DNA of 17,172 bases. It comes from Methanobacteriota archaeon (GTDB taxonomy: Archaea; Thermoplasmatota; Poseidoniia; Poseidoniales; Poseidoniaceae). Shown one piece after another: positions 6,889 to 14,741 of this stretch (position 1 is the first letter of the stretch; every line of letters starts with the position of its first letter). The notes under the pieces are model-generated. The model was not told where the DNA came from and did not search any database. It was given only the letters and a program-made list of their open reading frames with translations. The position numbers were made by a program, and so were the translations under genes. Where the stretch lies: assembly GCA_002727485.1 (NCBI GenBank), contig PBXE01000057.1:2709-19880 (forward strand), read 5' to 3'.

Positions 6889-9219
6889 TCAAGATTTCTC
6901 TGCGATATTTTCAGGAGTTGACTTAATTCCAATAATTCCTGCAGACTTGAATAGATAGTAAATTCCTGCACCAATAGCGACATTGAGTAGTACGAAACCG
7001 ACTAATCTACCGATATACCAAGATGCAGCATATGGATCGGGTACCAATGTATCAATGAATGATAGAATACTAGATTCTGTACCAAAGAATGCTTCACCAG
7101 TCAATAGACCAGCAGCCACCATGAATGTTCCCAAAAGGATTAGAGCACGTTGCTTTTCAGCTTCTGAAGTTCCAGATTCAGCCTTTATCTTATCAATTCT
7201 TGGCTTGAGTTTCTTATCTTCCCATTTATCCCTAGCATATCCACCAATTAGCATTGGTAAAGTATGCGGTATGTCTAGATACATACCCAATCCGAATGAT
7301 GTACCCATGCCTGTAGCCCACTCTACAAACATACCTAGCAAGAAACCAAGCGCTAGTAAAGTAATGTCTCCTTGGCCCTCAGCAAAGATAACTGAGAAGG
7401 TTGCGAAAGCATTAGCTTGTGGTGCAATTAGGTCAATATTACCTTTTGCTAGTTGAATTGAAAGGAAAATTGCAACACCTGCTCCAATAATTGCACCAGG
7501 TACAACGCCCATTATGTTACCCTTTGAAATGTGGTAAGGCCTGTTGCCAATGTATAGACTGTTCTTGTAATCTCCAATCACAGTTCCTGACATAGAAATC
7601 GCAGAACCAAAAACAGTCGTACCGACTAACCCTAGGAGTACAGCATCTTGAGTATCCAAATCAAGAAGTTCCTGCGCATTCAAAAATACTCCAAGAAGCA
7701 TTAGAAGAACAATAAATGATGTCCCAGAAACTGGTTCAATGCCAGTTTCTCCCATTACTCTTACTGCAATTGCCCCTAGAAGGAATGTAGTCAATATGAG
7801 TACTGTTGCAAAAATAAATGACGCTAAAATCGAGAAACCACCGATCGTGAAGATTAAAATCATCGAGAAGAAAGTTACAATCATAAAAATTGGAATATGC
7901 TTCAAAGGCCATTCATACCACCCCTTGCCTTCCATGTACTCTTGACTTCCTTCGCCCTTCAGTGCACCGCCAATATCGGCAAAGATGTTGAGGAAAGTTT
8001 TGTACATTTTAGCCAAACCAAACATACCACCTCCAACTATAGAACCAATTGCAATAGTCCTTACAGTTTTACTAAAGGCAATCATTTGAAGGGCTGCACC
8101 CCCATTAGCAGCATAATTTTGAATTGGAACATTAGACTGCGAAATCGCGTCATAAATTGGGAAATTAAACCACACTACTAGTGGTACTAGGAAAAACCAT
8201 CCAACTAGAGTTCCTAAATTCACAAGGAAAGCAACTCTGGTCTTCATGAACCATCCAATTGCAAACATCGAAGGAGTCAAAGCAACTCCAATATATGTGT
8301 AGGCAAAAGGATTCCACTGGTCTTCTACCGACCATTGAGTGTAATTCAAAGATTCACCATCTGAGTTGATACCTGAAGGTTGGTGTATTTTTCCTTTAGA
8401 GTAGAATGTCGCTAATCCAACATCGCCTATGTGCAATGTTTCAGCAAGCCAATCTAGTACAGATAATTTTTTGTCCTCGAACCAAATTAGCGGATATTCT
8501 ACAAGGAATAATCCAATCATGGTTATTCCAGTCCAAACACCGATCTTCTTCAATGAATCTCTAGCATGTTCAACGGCACCTGTATTGACATCAGAAGCAA
8601 TGTCTAGCATTTTCAAAGTCGCTTCAAAACCAGGCAATGGTAGTGGATCTTCAACAAGCCAAACACGCCTAAAAATGATGAAATACATGACCCCAAGGAA
8701 TCCTGCAAACATACTCGCAACAATACCAACAAAAGCCAAATTGAATGCTTCTCCTGTACCCAAATCAATCAATGCTCCGTTAGCAAGTTCATACCTTGCA
8801 TCCGATGCAAGAAGGAAAATTGCTGGGAATGTGAAGATAAATCCTGTCGACGCGTGTGTAGCACCTGTGGTTGCTGATGTAGCTATGTTCACTTCTGAAG
8901 GAGACCATCTCAATGCCATACCCAAAATATAGGCGATGTACCACGCAGCAGATATTGCTAAACCTAGTTTTAAGCCGATATAAGCTGTAACTCCTGAAAA
9001 TACCGCTCCAATTAAAATTCCAAAAAATACCTTGGAAGTATTCCAATGAGATACTTCAAATGATTCTTTAAGATTTTTCTCTTCTAAGTATTGTTCGAGA
9101 ACACCGGTGTTTAGATTGTTATACATCTCATCGTCTAACCAAGTTAGTGACCCATCTTCAATGGCTTTTAGACCTTCAGGAGTAACTGGTTGACGGTAAG
9201 CCGATTTTTGTACACTCAT
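6889..9219 (-). CDS. OPT-family oligopeptide transporter
   Basis: A 776-residue polytopic membrane protein of the OPT family (proton-driven uptake of oligopeptides or metal chelates in characterised members). It has roughly 14-16 hydrophobic segments. Family-like features include GAVFSGVTAYIGLKLGL in the first helix (~73-89), a central GETGIEPVSGTSFIVLL segment, and a late GMGTSFGLGMYLDIPHTLP block. Two hydrophilic stretches stand out: one at ~268-310, and a charged loop before the last helices (GGYARDKWEDKKLKP onward). The ATG at 9219 is preceded by GGGTG as ribosome-binding site and by a palindrome and TATA-like box. It is the first gene of an OPT-EamA-surE unit. Peptide versus siderophore-metal specificity is not decided by the sequence. 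The length is normal for prokaryotic OPT proteins. Confidence 0.9.
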   Translation of the reverse strand: MSVQKSAYRQPVTPEGLKAIEDGSLTWLDDEMYNNLNTGVLEQYLEEKNLKESFEVSHWNTSKVFFGILIGAVFSGVTAYIGLKLGLAISAAWYIAYILGMALRWSPSEVNIATSATTGATHASTGFIFTFPAIFLLASDARYELANGALIDLGTGEAFNLAFVGIVASMFAGFLGVMYFIIFRRVWLVEDPLPLPGFEATLKMLDIASDVNTGAVEHARDSLKKIGVWTGITMIGLFLVEYPLIWFEDKKLSVLDWLAETLHIGDVGLATFYSKGKIHQPSGINSDGESLNYTQWSVEDQWNPFAYTYIGVALTPSMFAIGWFMKTRVAFLVNLGTLVGWFFLVPLVVWFNFPIYDAISQSNVPIQNYAANGGAALQMIAFSKTVRTIAIGSIVGGGMFGLAKMYKTFLNIFADIGGALKGEGSQEYMEGKGWYEWPLKHIPIFMIVTFFSMILIFTIGGFSILASFIFATVLILTTFLLGAIAVRVMGETGIEPVSGTSFIVLLMLLGVFLNAQELLDLDTQDAVLLGLVGTTVFGSAISMSGTVIGDYKNSLYIGNRPYHISKGNIMGVVPGAIIGAGVAIFLSIQLAKGNIDLIAPQANAFATFSVIFAEGQGDITLLALGFLLGMFVEWATGMGTSFGLGMYLDIPHTLPMLIGGYARDKWEDKKLKPRIDKIKAESGTSEAEKQRALILLGTFMVAAGLLTGEAFFGTESSILSFIDTLVPDPYAASWYIGRLVGFVLLNVAIGAGIYYLFKSAGIIGIKSTPENIAEKS

Positions 9220-9233
9220 GGTTTAACACCCAG

Positions 9234-9250
9234 CATGCGCACTGCGCATG
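9234..9250. promoter_or_regulatory. Perfect 17-bp palindrome, candidate operator of the OPT operon
   Basis: CATGCGCA-C-TGCGCATG has 8-bp arms around one base and lies 15-31 nt before the OPT start codon. A TATA-like GGTTAAG on the minus strand (9253-9259) lies just upstream. Transcription would then start near 9230, so the palindrome would sit between TATA box and start site, where a bound repressor could block RNA polymerase. Its GC richness contrasts with the AT-rich surroundings. The regulator is unknown. Confidence 0.5.
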
Positions 9251-9322
9251 GACTTAACCACACGCGGACACTTGAATACTATTGCTATCAATTTCTTCAA
9301 AAATACGCTCAAAATTGGATAA
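9251..9322. other. Intergenic region between the hexapeptide gene and the OPT operon
   Basis: Together with the palindrome this is the longest gap on the left half of the window (about 100 nt). On the minus strand it holds a T5 run (rc of AAAAATACG at ~9300) that could serve as a weak terminator for the hexapeptide-repeat gene, then the TATA-like GGTTAAG at 9253-9259. I see no small gene: the frame open across it on the minus strand has no family resemblance. Confidence 0.35.
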
Positions 9323-10057
9323 TCATTCATCATCCAATACTGGGCGGTCAGAATTAGTCTTGATACGCTTTGCAGGAAGTCCTCCCCAAACTTCTCCATC
9401 TGGTATTTTCTTCCATTTACCGACCAATGCATTGGTCGCAATTACCGAACCTTCTCCGATAATAACTCCTGGCTGAATAGTGGCTCTAGCACCGACTAAA
9501 CTGTTTTTCTTAAATAAAACTGGAGAGAGGATTAATTGACCTTTTTCGACTAAGTGACCGTTAATTATAGCACCTCCACCAATTACAACATCATCCTCAA
9601 TTCGAACCATTCCAGGATCATTTAGATGAACTGTGTTAAGTTGAACTCTTTTACCAATTTTTGAACCTGCAAGTCGGTAATAGAAATTAGCAATTGGAGA
9701 AGGAACAACATGGGTAAGAACTGGCCATGTCGCTCGATGGAGTTGGCCACAAATCGCCCATCTAATAGTCATCCATGATTCCAGTGGAGCAACTCTTTTT
9801 TCACCCTTGACTCTAACATGTAAGAGTCTTTGAGTTAAGCCAGAGAAAATTAACAATCCATGTATGTAGAAAATGAATGCTACGACTAATGAAAATGCAA
9901 TAATCAAGTAATCTAAAAGAATTGAATCATTACCTGTGAAATTATCTAGATAATCAAAAACTGCTAATGATGGAACTAAAGGTAAGCCCCACAAAATAAT
10001 CATGTACAATAATAATAAAAATGTACCAATACTCTGAACCAAAGCGAAATTCCTCAT
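9323..10057 (-). CDS. Membrane-anchored left-handed beta-helix (hexapeptide-repeat) protein, putative acyltransferase
   Basis: 244 residues with two hydrophobic segments (about 8-30 and 47-73), a basic linker, and a C-terminal hexapeptide-repeat domain from ~130 to 230. Repeat-like triplets include SKIGKRVQL, VRIEDDVVIG, SLVGARATI, VIIGEGSVI and VWGGLPAKRI, the last typical of the end of such beta helices in acetyl/acyltransferases. A similar layout occurs in the membrane-bound C-terminal region of some peptide-synthetase-like proteins, but no adenylation or carrier domain is present. An active-site His is not obvious in the helix (HLV at 168-170 is a candidate), so transfer activity is uncertain. 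It begins 9 nt after the MFS transporter stop, with AGGGTGAT as ribosome-binding site, and so is co-transcribed with it. Confidence 0.8.
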   Translation of the reverse strand: MRNFALVQSIGTFLLLLYMIILWGLPLVPSLAVFDYLDNFTGNDSILLDYLIIAFSLVVAFIFYIHGLLIFSGLTQRLLHVRVKGEKRVAPLESWMTIRWAICGQLHRATWPVLTHVVPSPIANFYYRLAGSKIGKRVQLNTVHLNDPGMVRIEDDVVIGGGAIINGHLVEKGQLILSPVLFKKNSLVGARATIQPGVIIGEGSVIATNALVGKWKKIPDGEVWGGLPAKRIKTNSDRPVLDDE

Positions 10058-10066
10058 GTTATCACC

Positions 10067-12112
10067 CTATTCAGTAATTGTACCAAGGTCTTGAGATGAA
10101 ACACCAGAGGCTAAAGCACGATTTCTAGCATCTTCTTCCTCTGCAACTCTAATTCCTTCTTCAATATCTACCTTACTGGTTAGATAAGTTCCTGCTAGGA
10201 TCACTACTGTTATAGAAAGAATAGCCACTCTGCTGTCAAAAGTTGTACTTGCAATACCATACAAGAAAGTACCAATCATAGCAGCAGATTTCCCAAGGAA
10301 ACCAAAGAATCCAAAGAACTCAGATGTTCTAGTTTCTGGCACTAATTGAGAGAACATTGACCGGGCTTGTGCTCCGGCGGAACCCATAGCAACTCCAACA
10401 AACATACCAAGAATAATCCATTGTAATGAAACAGTAATCCCTAACGGCTTCCAAACTTTGTCTCGCATTAACTCTGCCCATCCGTCAACTGGACCACCTT
10501 GGTCAACTATGGTTGGATGCCGGTCGCCAATTTCATCTTTCCCGGCTATATCTTTACCTTCAGGTCCACCAACAAAGATAATTGAAAATCTGTGATCATT
10601 TGCATCATCGAAATTTGCAATAATCGCTTCTGCATCAGTTTCATCTATAGTATGCGTTTCTTTTTCATCTGCTTTGTCTTGACCTGCAAGTAATGAAGCG
10701 CCAAGAATACCAACTACTACGATTAAAATCATTGCTAGGACTCCTATCTTACCAAGGTCTTTGTTTTGGATAAACATCACACTACTTCCTATAATCGCTA
10801 CAAAGAACAATATTATTAGACAAACAAGTAATCCTCCACCAATAGTACTTGACCCTGCACTATCTTTGTCGTAATCAGTGGAATTGGCTGGGAAATATTG
10901 TTGGAAATTATCTCTAAACTCTGAATCGCCAGCAGCCGTCTCTCCGACCCAACTTTCGTATCCCCTATCATATAGAGTTTCCAATTTGTATACTTGTGAA
11001 TCATTATCCCATGTGAAAGTAAAGTCATAACTTTCAGCATCTTCTTCCCCTTCTAGTTCAAGTGGAGCAAAACCTGCAGCGACAATTGCTACAAAACAAT
11101 AGATTAACAACGCTAACATTAGAGCAAATTTAGTTCCTTTAATATCTGCTAACTTGCCAAAAACAATAGTCATAGGAATTGCAACAATATTAACCGTAAG
11201 AAGAAGCATTACGTTCATGTTTGCGTCAAGTCTTAATACTGATTCACCAAAAGCACTAGCCATACTTGCAATGGTGTTCACCCCATCATAAAACAGAAGA
11301 TAAGCAAGAAGGAAAAACGCTAAAACTTTGAAACGCTTTATTTCCTTAAAAGTAGTGAAAACTTGAGAATATGCCACCTTTGTAGCGTCTTTTATTCCTT
11401 TCCATTCCATAGTTGAAGGTATTTCTGGTTCTGGTGTCCACTTGAACATCAAAACTCCAAAACCCCACCACCAAATTGATGATGTGGCAAATATTATTGC
11501 CATCTTAAATTTCCAATCCCATACAACAAATTCTTGTAATACAACAAGATGGAAAATTAGTAACATGGAACCCCCCATGAAACCATACGCATAACCCCAA
11601 GTAGAAACATGGTCTTGGCACTTTCTAGGTGCCAAGTACGGCATAAAAGAATAATAAATTACGTTACCACCAGTAAAACCTACAGTACCTATTGTGTACA
11701 TCAATGCCAATACAATGTATCCTTGGGAACCAAAATAAGGAGCTGCCCCCATCAATGCAGTAAATAGTATTCCAACCACAGTATACCATTTGAGTAATTT
11801 TTTCTTTATTGGCATTTTATCAGCAATTACTCCAAGTGCTGGTGCAGTAATCACAACAAATATCATTGATATTGTAAGAATCCAAGCATAAAAAGAATCA
11901 CCAGACTGGGTTCCAGTAGCCGTATTGTACAAAGATGCCATCAAAGCCGGAGCGATGACTGTCATCACTGTCAAAGCATATGCTTGATTCGCCCAATCAT
12001 AGAAGTACCAACTCTTCAGTGCCTTCTTTCTCTCGGGTTCCATTGCCTCTATTGTTTGCTTTGCAGACATTTCTGCAGAATCACTCACGCTAGCATTCGC
12101 CGTATCAGCCAT
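10067..12112 (-). CDS. UMF1/Atg22-like major facilitator transporter with large insert
   Basis: A major-facilitator protein of the UMF1 (vacuole effluxer Atg22-like) group, recognised by FYDWANQAYA (~37-46) directly before the first helix and by the helix series with GKLADIKGTKFALML. From the ATG at 12112 it has 681 residues, against about 420-500 for most prokaryotic members. The extra length is an insert at ~349-556: an acidic loop of ~70 residues, two additional hydrophobic segments (~421-475), and a second acidic loop rich in Asp/Glu and Gly. After it the MFS fold resumes with ARSMFSQLVPETRTSEFFGF, a conserved UMF1 stretch. The frame extends to a TTG at 12142, but a TATA-like TTGATAAA lies ~26 nt before the ATG, so I prefer the ATG. 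The substrate is unknown; amino-acid efflux is the yeast Atg22 role. Confidence 0.85.
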   Translation of the reverse strand: MADTANASVSDSAEMSAKQTIEAMEPERKKALKSWYFYDWANQAYALTVMTVIAPALMASLYNTATGTQSGDSFYAWILTISMIFVVITAPALGVIADKMPIKKKLLKWYTVVGILFTALMGAAPYFGSQGYIVLALMYTIGTVGFTGGNVIYYSFMPYLAPRKCQDHVSTWGYAYGFMGGSMLLIFHLVVLQEFVVWDWKFKMAIIFATSSIWWWGFGVLMFKWTPEPEIPSTMEWKGIKDATKVAYSQVFTTFKEIKRFKVLAFFLLAYLLFYDGVNTIASMASAFGESVLRLDANMNVMLLLTVNIVAIPMTIVFGKLADIKGTKFALMLALLIYCFVAIVAAGFAPLELEGEEDAESYDFTFTWDNDSQVYKLETLYDRGYESWVGETAAGDSEFRDNFQQYFPANSTDYDKDSAGSSTIGGGLLVCLIILFFVAIIGSSVMFIQNKDLGKIGVLAMILIVVVGILGASLLAGQDKADEKETHTIDETDAEAIIANFDDANDHRFSIIFVGGPEGKDIAGKDEIGDRHPTIVDQGGPVDGWAELMRDKVWKPLGITVSLQWIILGMFVGVAMGSAGAQARSMFSQLVPETRTSEFFGFFGFLGKSAAMIGTFLYGIASTTFDSRVAILSITVVILAGTYLTSKVDIEEGIRVAEEEDARNRALASGVSSQDLGTITE

Positions 12113-12165
12113 AATCAACAAGTTTTGAATGCGGTTTATCAATTAGTCACCTGCATTTCGCATTA

Positions 12166-12195
12166 AGTGTATCAAAATACACTATTTTGAAAATA
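12166..12195. promoter_or_regulatory. Two adjacent palindromes between eIF-5A and the MFS gene
   Basis: AGTGTAT-CAAA-ATACACT (12166-12183, 7-bp arms) is directly followed by TATTTT-G-AAAATA (12183-12195, 6-bp arms), which reaches the eIF-5A stop codon. They are either a regulatory site upstream of the MFS transporter (54-83 nt before its ATG) or a folded 3' end of the eIF-5A message. The second one is simple AT-rich sequence and could be chance. Confidence 0.4.
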
Positions 12196-12582
12196 TCAGT
12201 GGTCTCTAATAATCTTGTAGCGGCCTAAGGCTTCCATCCACATAATTTCTTTTCCAGCCTCAATATTCATCTCTGGTTCCATAGGAAGAATCATCATACT
12301 GTGATCCTTCATGTTCATTGCGTGAACTTCATTTCCTTCTAAGTGAGTAACCATTGCTGTACCCTTTTCAATCATTGGAACATGGATATTGTCCGTAACT
12401 GTTCCAACATGAGAAATCTTCTTACTGGAAAAAAGAGATACCAATTCGAGTCTCGCTTTGGCAGAACCGTGCTTTCCAGGTTTTGATTTAGAAATACTCA
12501 AAATTTTGTATGCTTCATCATCTACAACGCAAAATCTTCCTACCTTTAGTGTTCTAATTTCTACTCTATCTGTCCCTACCAT
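12196..12582 (-). CDS. eif5A: Translation initiation/elongation factor 5A (hypusine-containing)
   Basis: The 128-residue archaeal homologue of eIF-5A/EF-P, which binds the ribosomal E site region and relieves stalling at difficult peptide bonds. The N-terminal SH3-like domain carries the modification loop SKSKPGKHGSAKAR (31-44); Lys37 between Gly and His is the residue converted to hypusine or deoxyhypusine. The C-terminal OB-fold domain covers about 70-128. Length is normal. The gene has a 65-nt upstream gap with a TATA-like ATAAGCCC on the minus strand (12613-12620), about 37 nt before the ATG, so it probably has its own promoter inside the dehydrogenase cluster. No deoxyhypusine synthase is in the window. 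Confidence 0.96.
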   Translation of the reverse strand: MVGTDRVEIRTLKVGRFCVVDDEAYKILSISKSKPGKHGSAKARLELVSLFSSKKISHVGTVTDNIHVPMIEKGTAMVTHLEGNEVHAMNMKDHSMMILPMEPEMNIEAGKEIMWMEALGRYKIIRDH

Positions 12583-12612
12583 CGAACTCGCCTAACCACT
12601 GTGCCTAAGTGT

Positions 12613-12620
12613 GGGCTTAT
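12613..12620 (-). promoter_or_regulatory. Possible promoter element of eIF-5A
   Basis: ATAAGCCC on the minus strand, about 31-38 nt before the eIF-5A ATG. The same octamer occurs at 13411-13418, before the short-chain dehydrogenase, as part of a better TATA box. The repetition supports both as promoter cores. Confidence 0.35.
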
Positions 12621-12647
12621 GACCCTTGCCACGAAATCAAGTAAAAA

Positions 12648-13391
12648 TCATAATTCCCTAACGTCAAATCTACCACCCGTTTTTTCCATCTCATGTGTGG
12701 TGACAAGAACAAGAAGTTGTTTAGCAACTATGTCTGGGTCGACTAACTGACCTGTTTTGTGATAATCGACAAAGTGAGGATGAAGAGGAAATTGTTCTGG
12801 ATTTGAAGACCTGATATTTTTTTGCATATCAGTGTCTACTATACCAGGAGCAACCGAAATAGCACTTATGTTATGCTCTTGCCCTTCTTCTGCTAAACAT
12901 CTTGTCCACATATCTAATCCAGCTTTTGAGACACAATAGGCAGACCATGAGCCAATGGGATACTTTGAAGCACCACTAGATATTGTAGTCACCCTAGTTT
13001 GATTTGATCCCTTCAGCAAAGGATATAATTTCTGGGTCAAATTTTGAACTCCAATCAAATTTACTTGAATTAAATGATTCCAATTTTCTATTTCAGCATA
13101 TTCCATTGGTTTGATTGGATTGATTATTCCTGCATTGTGAACGATACCATCCAATTTTGAATAATTGGAGATGACTAGTTTTGAAGCGGATTCAATATCT
13201 TCTAATGAAGAAATATCACATGAAATTACACAGGAATTAGGATCAATTTTTTTCAGTTCATCTCCTAAAGATTCTAAATCTGGAGATTGACGAGACAAAC
13301 CGATAACAGTAAAGCCATTACTCACTAGTTCTAAAGACAACGATCTTCCAATACCGCGCGAAGCACCTGTTACCAAGTAAATTTCTTTCAT
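12648..13391 (-). CDS. Short-chain dehydrogenase/reductase (SDR)
   Basis: A classical SDR of 247 residues, NAD(P)H-dependent and cytosolic. The Rossmann nucleotide site is TGASRGIG (8-15), Asp59 follows the adenine-binding strand, NAG is at 86-88, and the catalytic set is Asn111, Ser138/139, Tyr152 and Lys156 (SSGASKYPIGSWSAYCVSK region). Arg34 after the second strand suggests a preference for NADP(H). The C-terminal part (HPHFVDYHKTGQLVDPD, then a TGGRFDV strand) resembles sepiapterin/benzil reductase-like SDRs more than FabG, but the substrate is not readable. The ATG at 13391 has GGGTGGG as ribosome-binding site and a TATA box about 27 nt upstream. It lies downstream of a 3-hydroxyacyl-CoA dehydrogenase and a DUF2237 gene. 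Confidence 0.92.
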   Translation of the reverse strand: MKEIYLVTGASRGIGRSLSLELVSNGFTVIGLSRQSPDLESLGDELKKIDPNSCVISCDISSLEDIESASKLVISNYSKLDGIVHNAGIINPIKPMEYAEIENWNHLIQVNLIGVQNLTQKLYPLLKGSNQTRVTTISSGASKYPIGSWSAYCVSKAGLDMWTRCLAEEGQEHNISAISVAPGIVDTDMQKNIRSSNPEQFPLHPHFVDYHKTGQLVDPDIVAKQLLVLVTTHEMEKTGGRFDVREL

Positions 13392-13413
13392 AACCCACCC
13401 ACAATGTGGCGGG

Positions 13414-13423
13414 CTTATATCTT
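13414..13423 (-). promoter_or_regulatory. TATA box of the short-chain dehydrogenase
   Basis: AAGATATAAG on the minus strand, centred about 27 nt before the ATG at 13391, implies a leaderless or nearly leaderless transcript. It overlaps the stop codon of the DUF2237 gene, so the SDR can be transcribed separately from the genes ahead of it. Confidence 0.5.
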
Positions 13424-13784
13424 ATTCAGCATATAATTCTAATACTTCAAGAGGAATAACGCTCAACGCTTCCTCATGCGTAGCCTCAAGATTTACCGGA
13501 CAAGCAACACCATTTTCCGCAGCATCTAACCAAGTTCTAGCACAAACACACCATCGGTCTCCTGCCTTTAGCCCTGGAAAGTTAAACTGCGGAGCTGGAG
13601 TAATCAAGTCGTTACCCTTGGATTTAGCAAATTCAAGGAACGCATCTGATAGAATACAACATACAACATGAAGACCTCTATCATTACTGTCAGTATTACA
13701 ACAACCATCTCTAAACCATCCGGTTAAGGGATCTTGTGAACATTCTTGAATTGGTTCGCCTAAAACATTTATTTTTGGATGCAA
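13422..13784 (-). CDS. DUF2237 family protein, probable TTG start
   Basis: Small conserved protein of unknown function, 120 residues from a TTG at 13784. Family features: NVLGEPIQECS near the N-terminus, PLTGWFRDGCC, GLHVVCCILSDAFLEFAKS, GNDLITPAP, FPGLKAGDRWCVCA and the C-terminal LEATHEEAL. The number of conserved cysteines (seven in all) suggests metal binding or redox sensitivity, but no function is established. The frame is open to an ATG at 13817, which would overlap the end of the 3-hydroxyacyl-CoA dehydrogenase by 23 bases and add residues foreign to the family. AGAGGTGAT directly ahead of the TTG is a good ribosome-binding site and the family homology begins right after it, so I prefer the TTG. 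Confidence 0.87.
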   Translation of the reverse strand: MHPKINVLGEPIQECSQDPLTGWFRDGCCNTDSNDRGLHVVCCILSDAFLEFAKSKGNDLITPAPQFNFPGLKAGDRWCVCARTWLDAAENGVACPVNLEATHEEALSVIPLEVLELYAE

Positions 13785-13794
13785 AAAATCACCT

Positions 13795-14643
13795 CTAATA
13801 TTGATAAAAACCTTCACCGGATTTACGACCTAGTTTACCTTGTTCAACCATTTCTATTAGCAATGGTGCTGGAGCGTATTTATCATCTCCAAGTCCTTCA
13901 TGAAGTACATTCATTATGTGTAGAACAGTATCTAATCCGATCAAATCTGATAATGCTAACGGGCCAATTGGATGATTCATTCCTAATTTCATGATTCCAT
14001 CAATTGCCTCAGGCTTTGCAACTCCTTCTTGAAGGGTCAGTATAGCCTCATTCAGCATCGGACACAGAATCCTATTGGATACAAATCCCGGTGAATCATT
14101 ACATGAAAGTGCGGTCTTGCCCATTTTATCTGCTGCTGTAATAACTGCAGAATTTGTTTCTTCGCTGGTATCTTTACCATTGATAATTTCTACAAGTTTC
14201 ATTATTGGCACTGGATTCATGAAATGCATTCCTATGACTTTATCAGGCCTACTGGTTGCATTGGCGATTTCTGAGATTGATATTGAGGAAGTATTTGACG
14301 CAAGAATGCAATCAGGCTTGCATATTCCATCTAATTCTGAAAAAATTGAAAGTTTAAGATCTAAAATTTCAGGAACTGCTTCGATAGCCAAATCAACATC
14401 GTGACAAGCAGATCTATCTATTGCCGTAGAAATTCTTGCTCTAGCCATATCGGCATCTTCCTGAGTCATCCTTTCTTTTGATACTAATTTAGAGAGTGAC
14501 TTCTCAATAGTAGCAATTCCTCTATCTACAAATTCTTGCTTGATATCAATCATTACAACTTGATAACCTGCACAAGCCGCAACTTGTGTAATCCCGTTAC
14601 CCATTTGTCCTGCACCTAGAACTGCTATTTTATCAATATTCAT
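13795..14643 (-). CDS. hbd: 3-hydroxybutyryl-CoA / 3-hydroxyacyl-CoA dehydrogenase
   Basis: 282 residues, the usual length of a stand-alone enzyme. It interconverts 3-hydroxyacyl-CoA and 3-oxoacyl-CoA with NAD(H), in beta-oxidation or butyrate-type pathways. The Rossmann site is [11 protein letters not shown] (8-18) with Asp33 suited to NAD. SNTSS (117-121) is the CoA-site Ser/Asn motif, GMHFMNPVP (138-146) contains catalytic His140, and Glu152 at the standard 12-residue spacing completes the dyad. [11 protein letters not shown] marks the start of the C-terminal dimerisation domain. The first gene of a minus-strand run, it overlaps nothing upstream and is divergent from the zinc-ribbon gene at 14742. 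The next gene (DUF2237) has its likely start 10 nt after the stop. No other beta-oxidation enzyme is in the window. Confidence 0.94.
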   Translation of the reverse strand: MNIDKIAVLGAGQMGNGITQVAACAGYQVVMIDIKQEFVDRGIATIEKSLSKLVSKERMTQEDADMARARISTAIDRSACHDVDLAIEAVPEILDLKLSIFSELDGICKPDCILASNTSSISISEIANATSRPDKVIGMHFMNPVPIMKLVEIINGKDTSEETNSAVITAADKMGKTALSCNDSPGFVSNRILCPMLNEAILTLQEGVAKPEAIDGIMKLGMNHPIGPLALSDLIGLDTVLHIMNVLHEGLGDDKYAPAPLLIEMVEQGKLGRKSGEGFYQY

Positions 14644-14741
14644 AGTCTCACAAAATACCCCAGACGAACTAGATTATTGAATATGTGTGTGATTGCAGGG
14701 CGAAATTTTATCACTAATATGGCAGAGGGCTGTATGTTACC
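14644..14741. promoter_or_regulatory. Divergent promoter region, hbd / zinc-ribbon membrane gene
   Basis: This 98-nt gap serves both directions. On the plus strand CGAAATTTTAT (14701-14711) reads as a purine-rich BRE plus TATA box 31-38 nt before the ATG at 14742, predicting an ~8-10 nt leader. On the minus strand an AT-rich ATTCAATAATC (about 14669-14679) lies ~30 nt before the hbd ATG. Confidence 0.45.

Noticed and set aside
6879..6983. N-terminal extension of the EamA transporter to an ATG at 6983
   Set aside because: It lies almost wholly inside the OPT gene on the same strand, adds a leader untypical for the family, and a better start with a ribbon of G-rich binding site is at 6878.
6983..7456. 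157-codon open frame antisense to the OPT transporter C-terminus
   Set aside because: Low-complexity product, no upstream signals, opposite a well-conserved coding region.
8429..8932. 167-codon open frame antisense to the OPT transporter
   Set aside because: Shadow of a long AT-rich membrane-protein gene; composition is that of a reversed hydrophobic sequence and there is no promoter.
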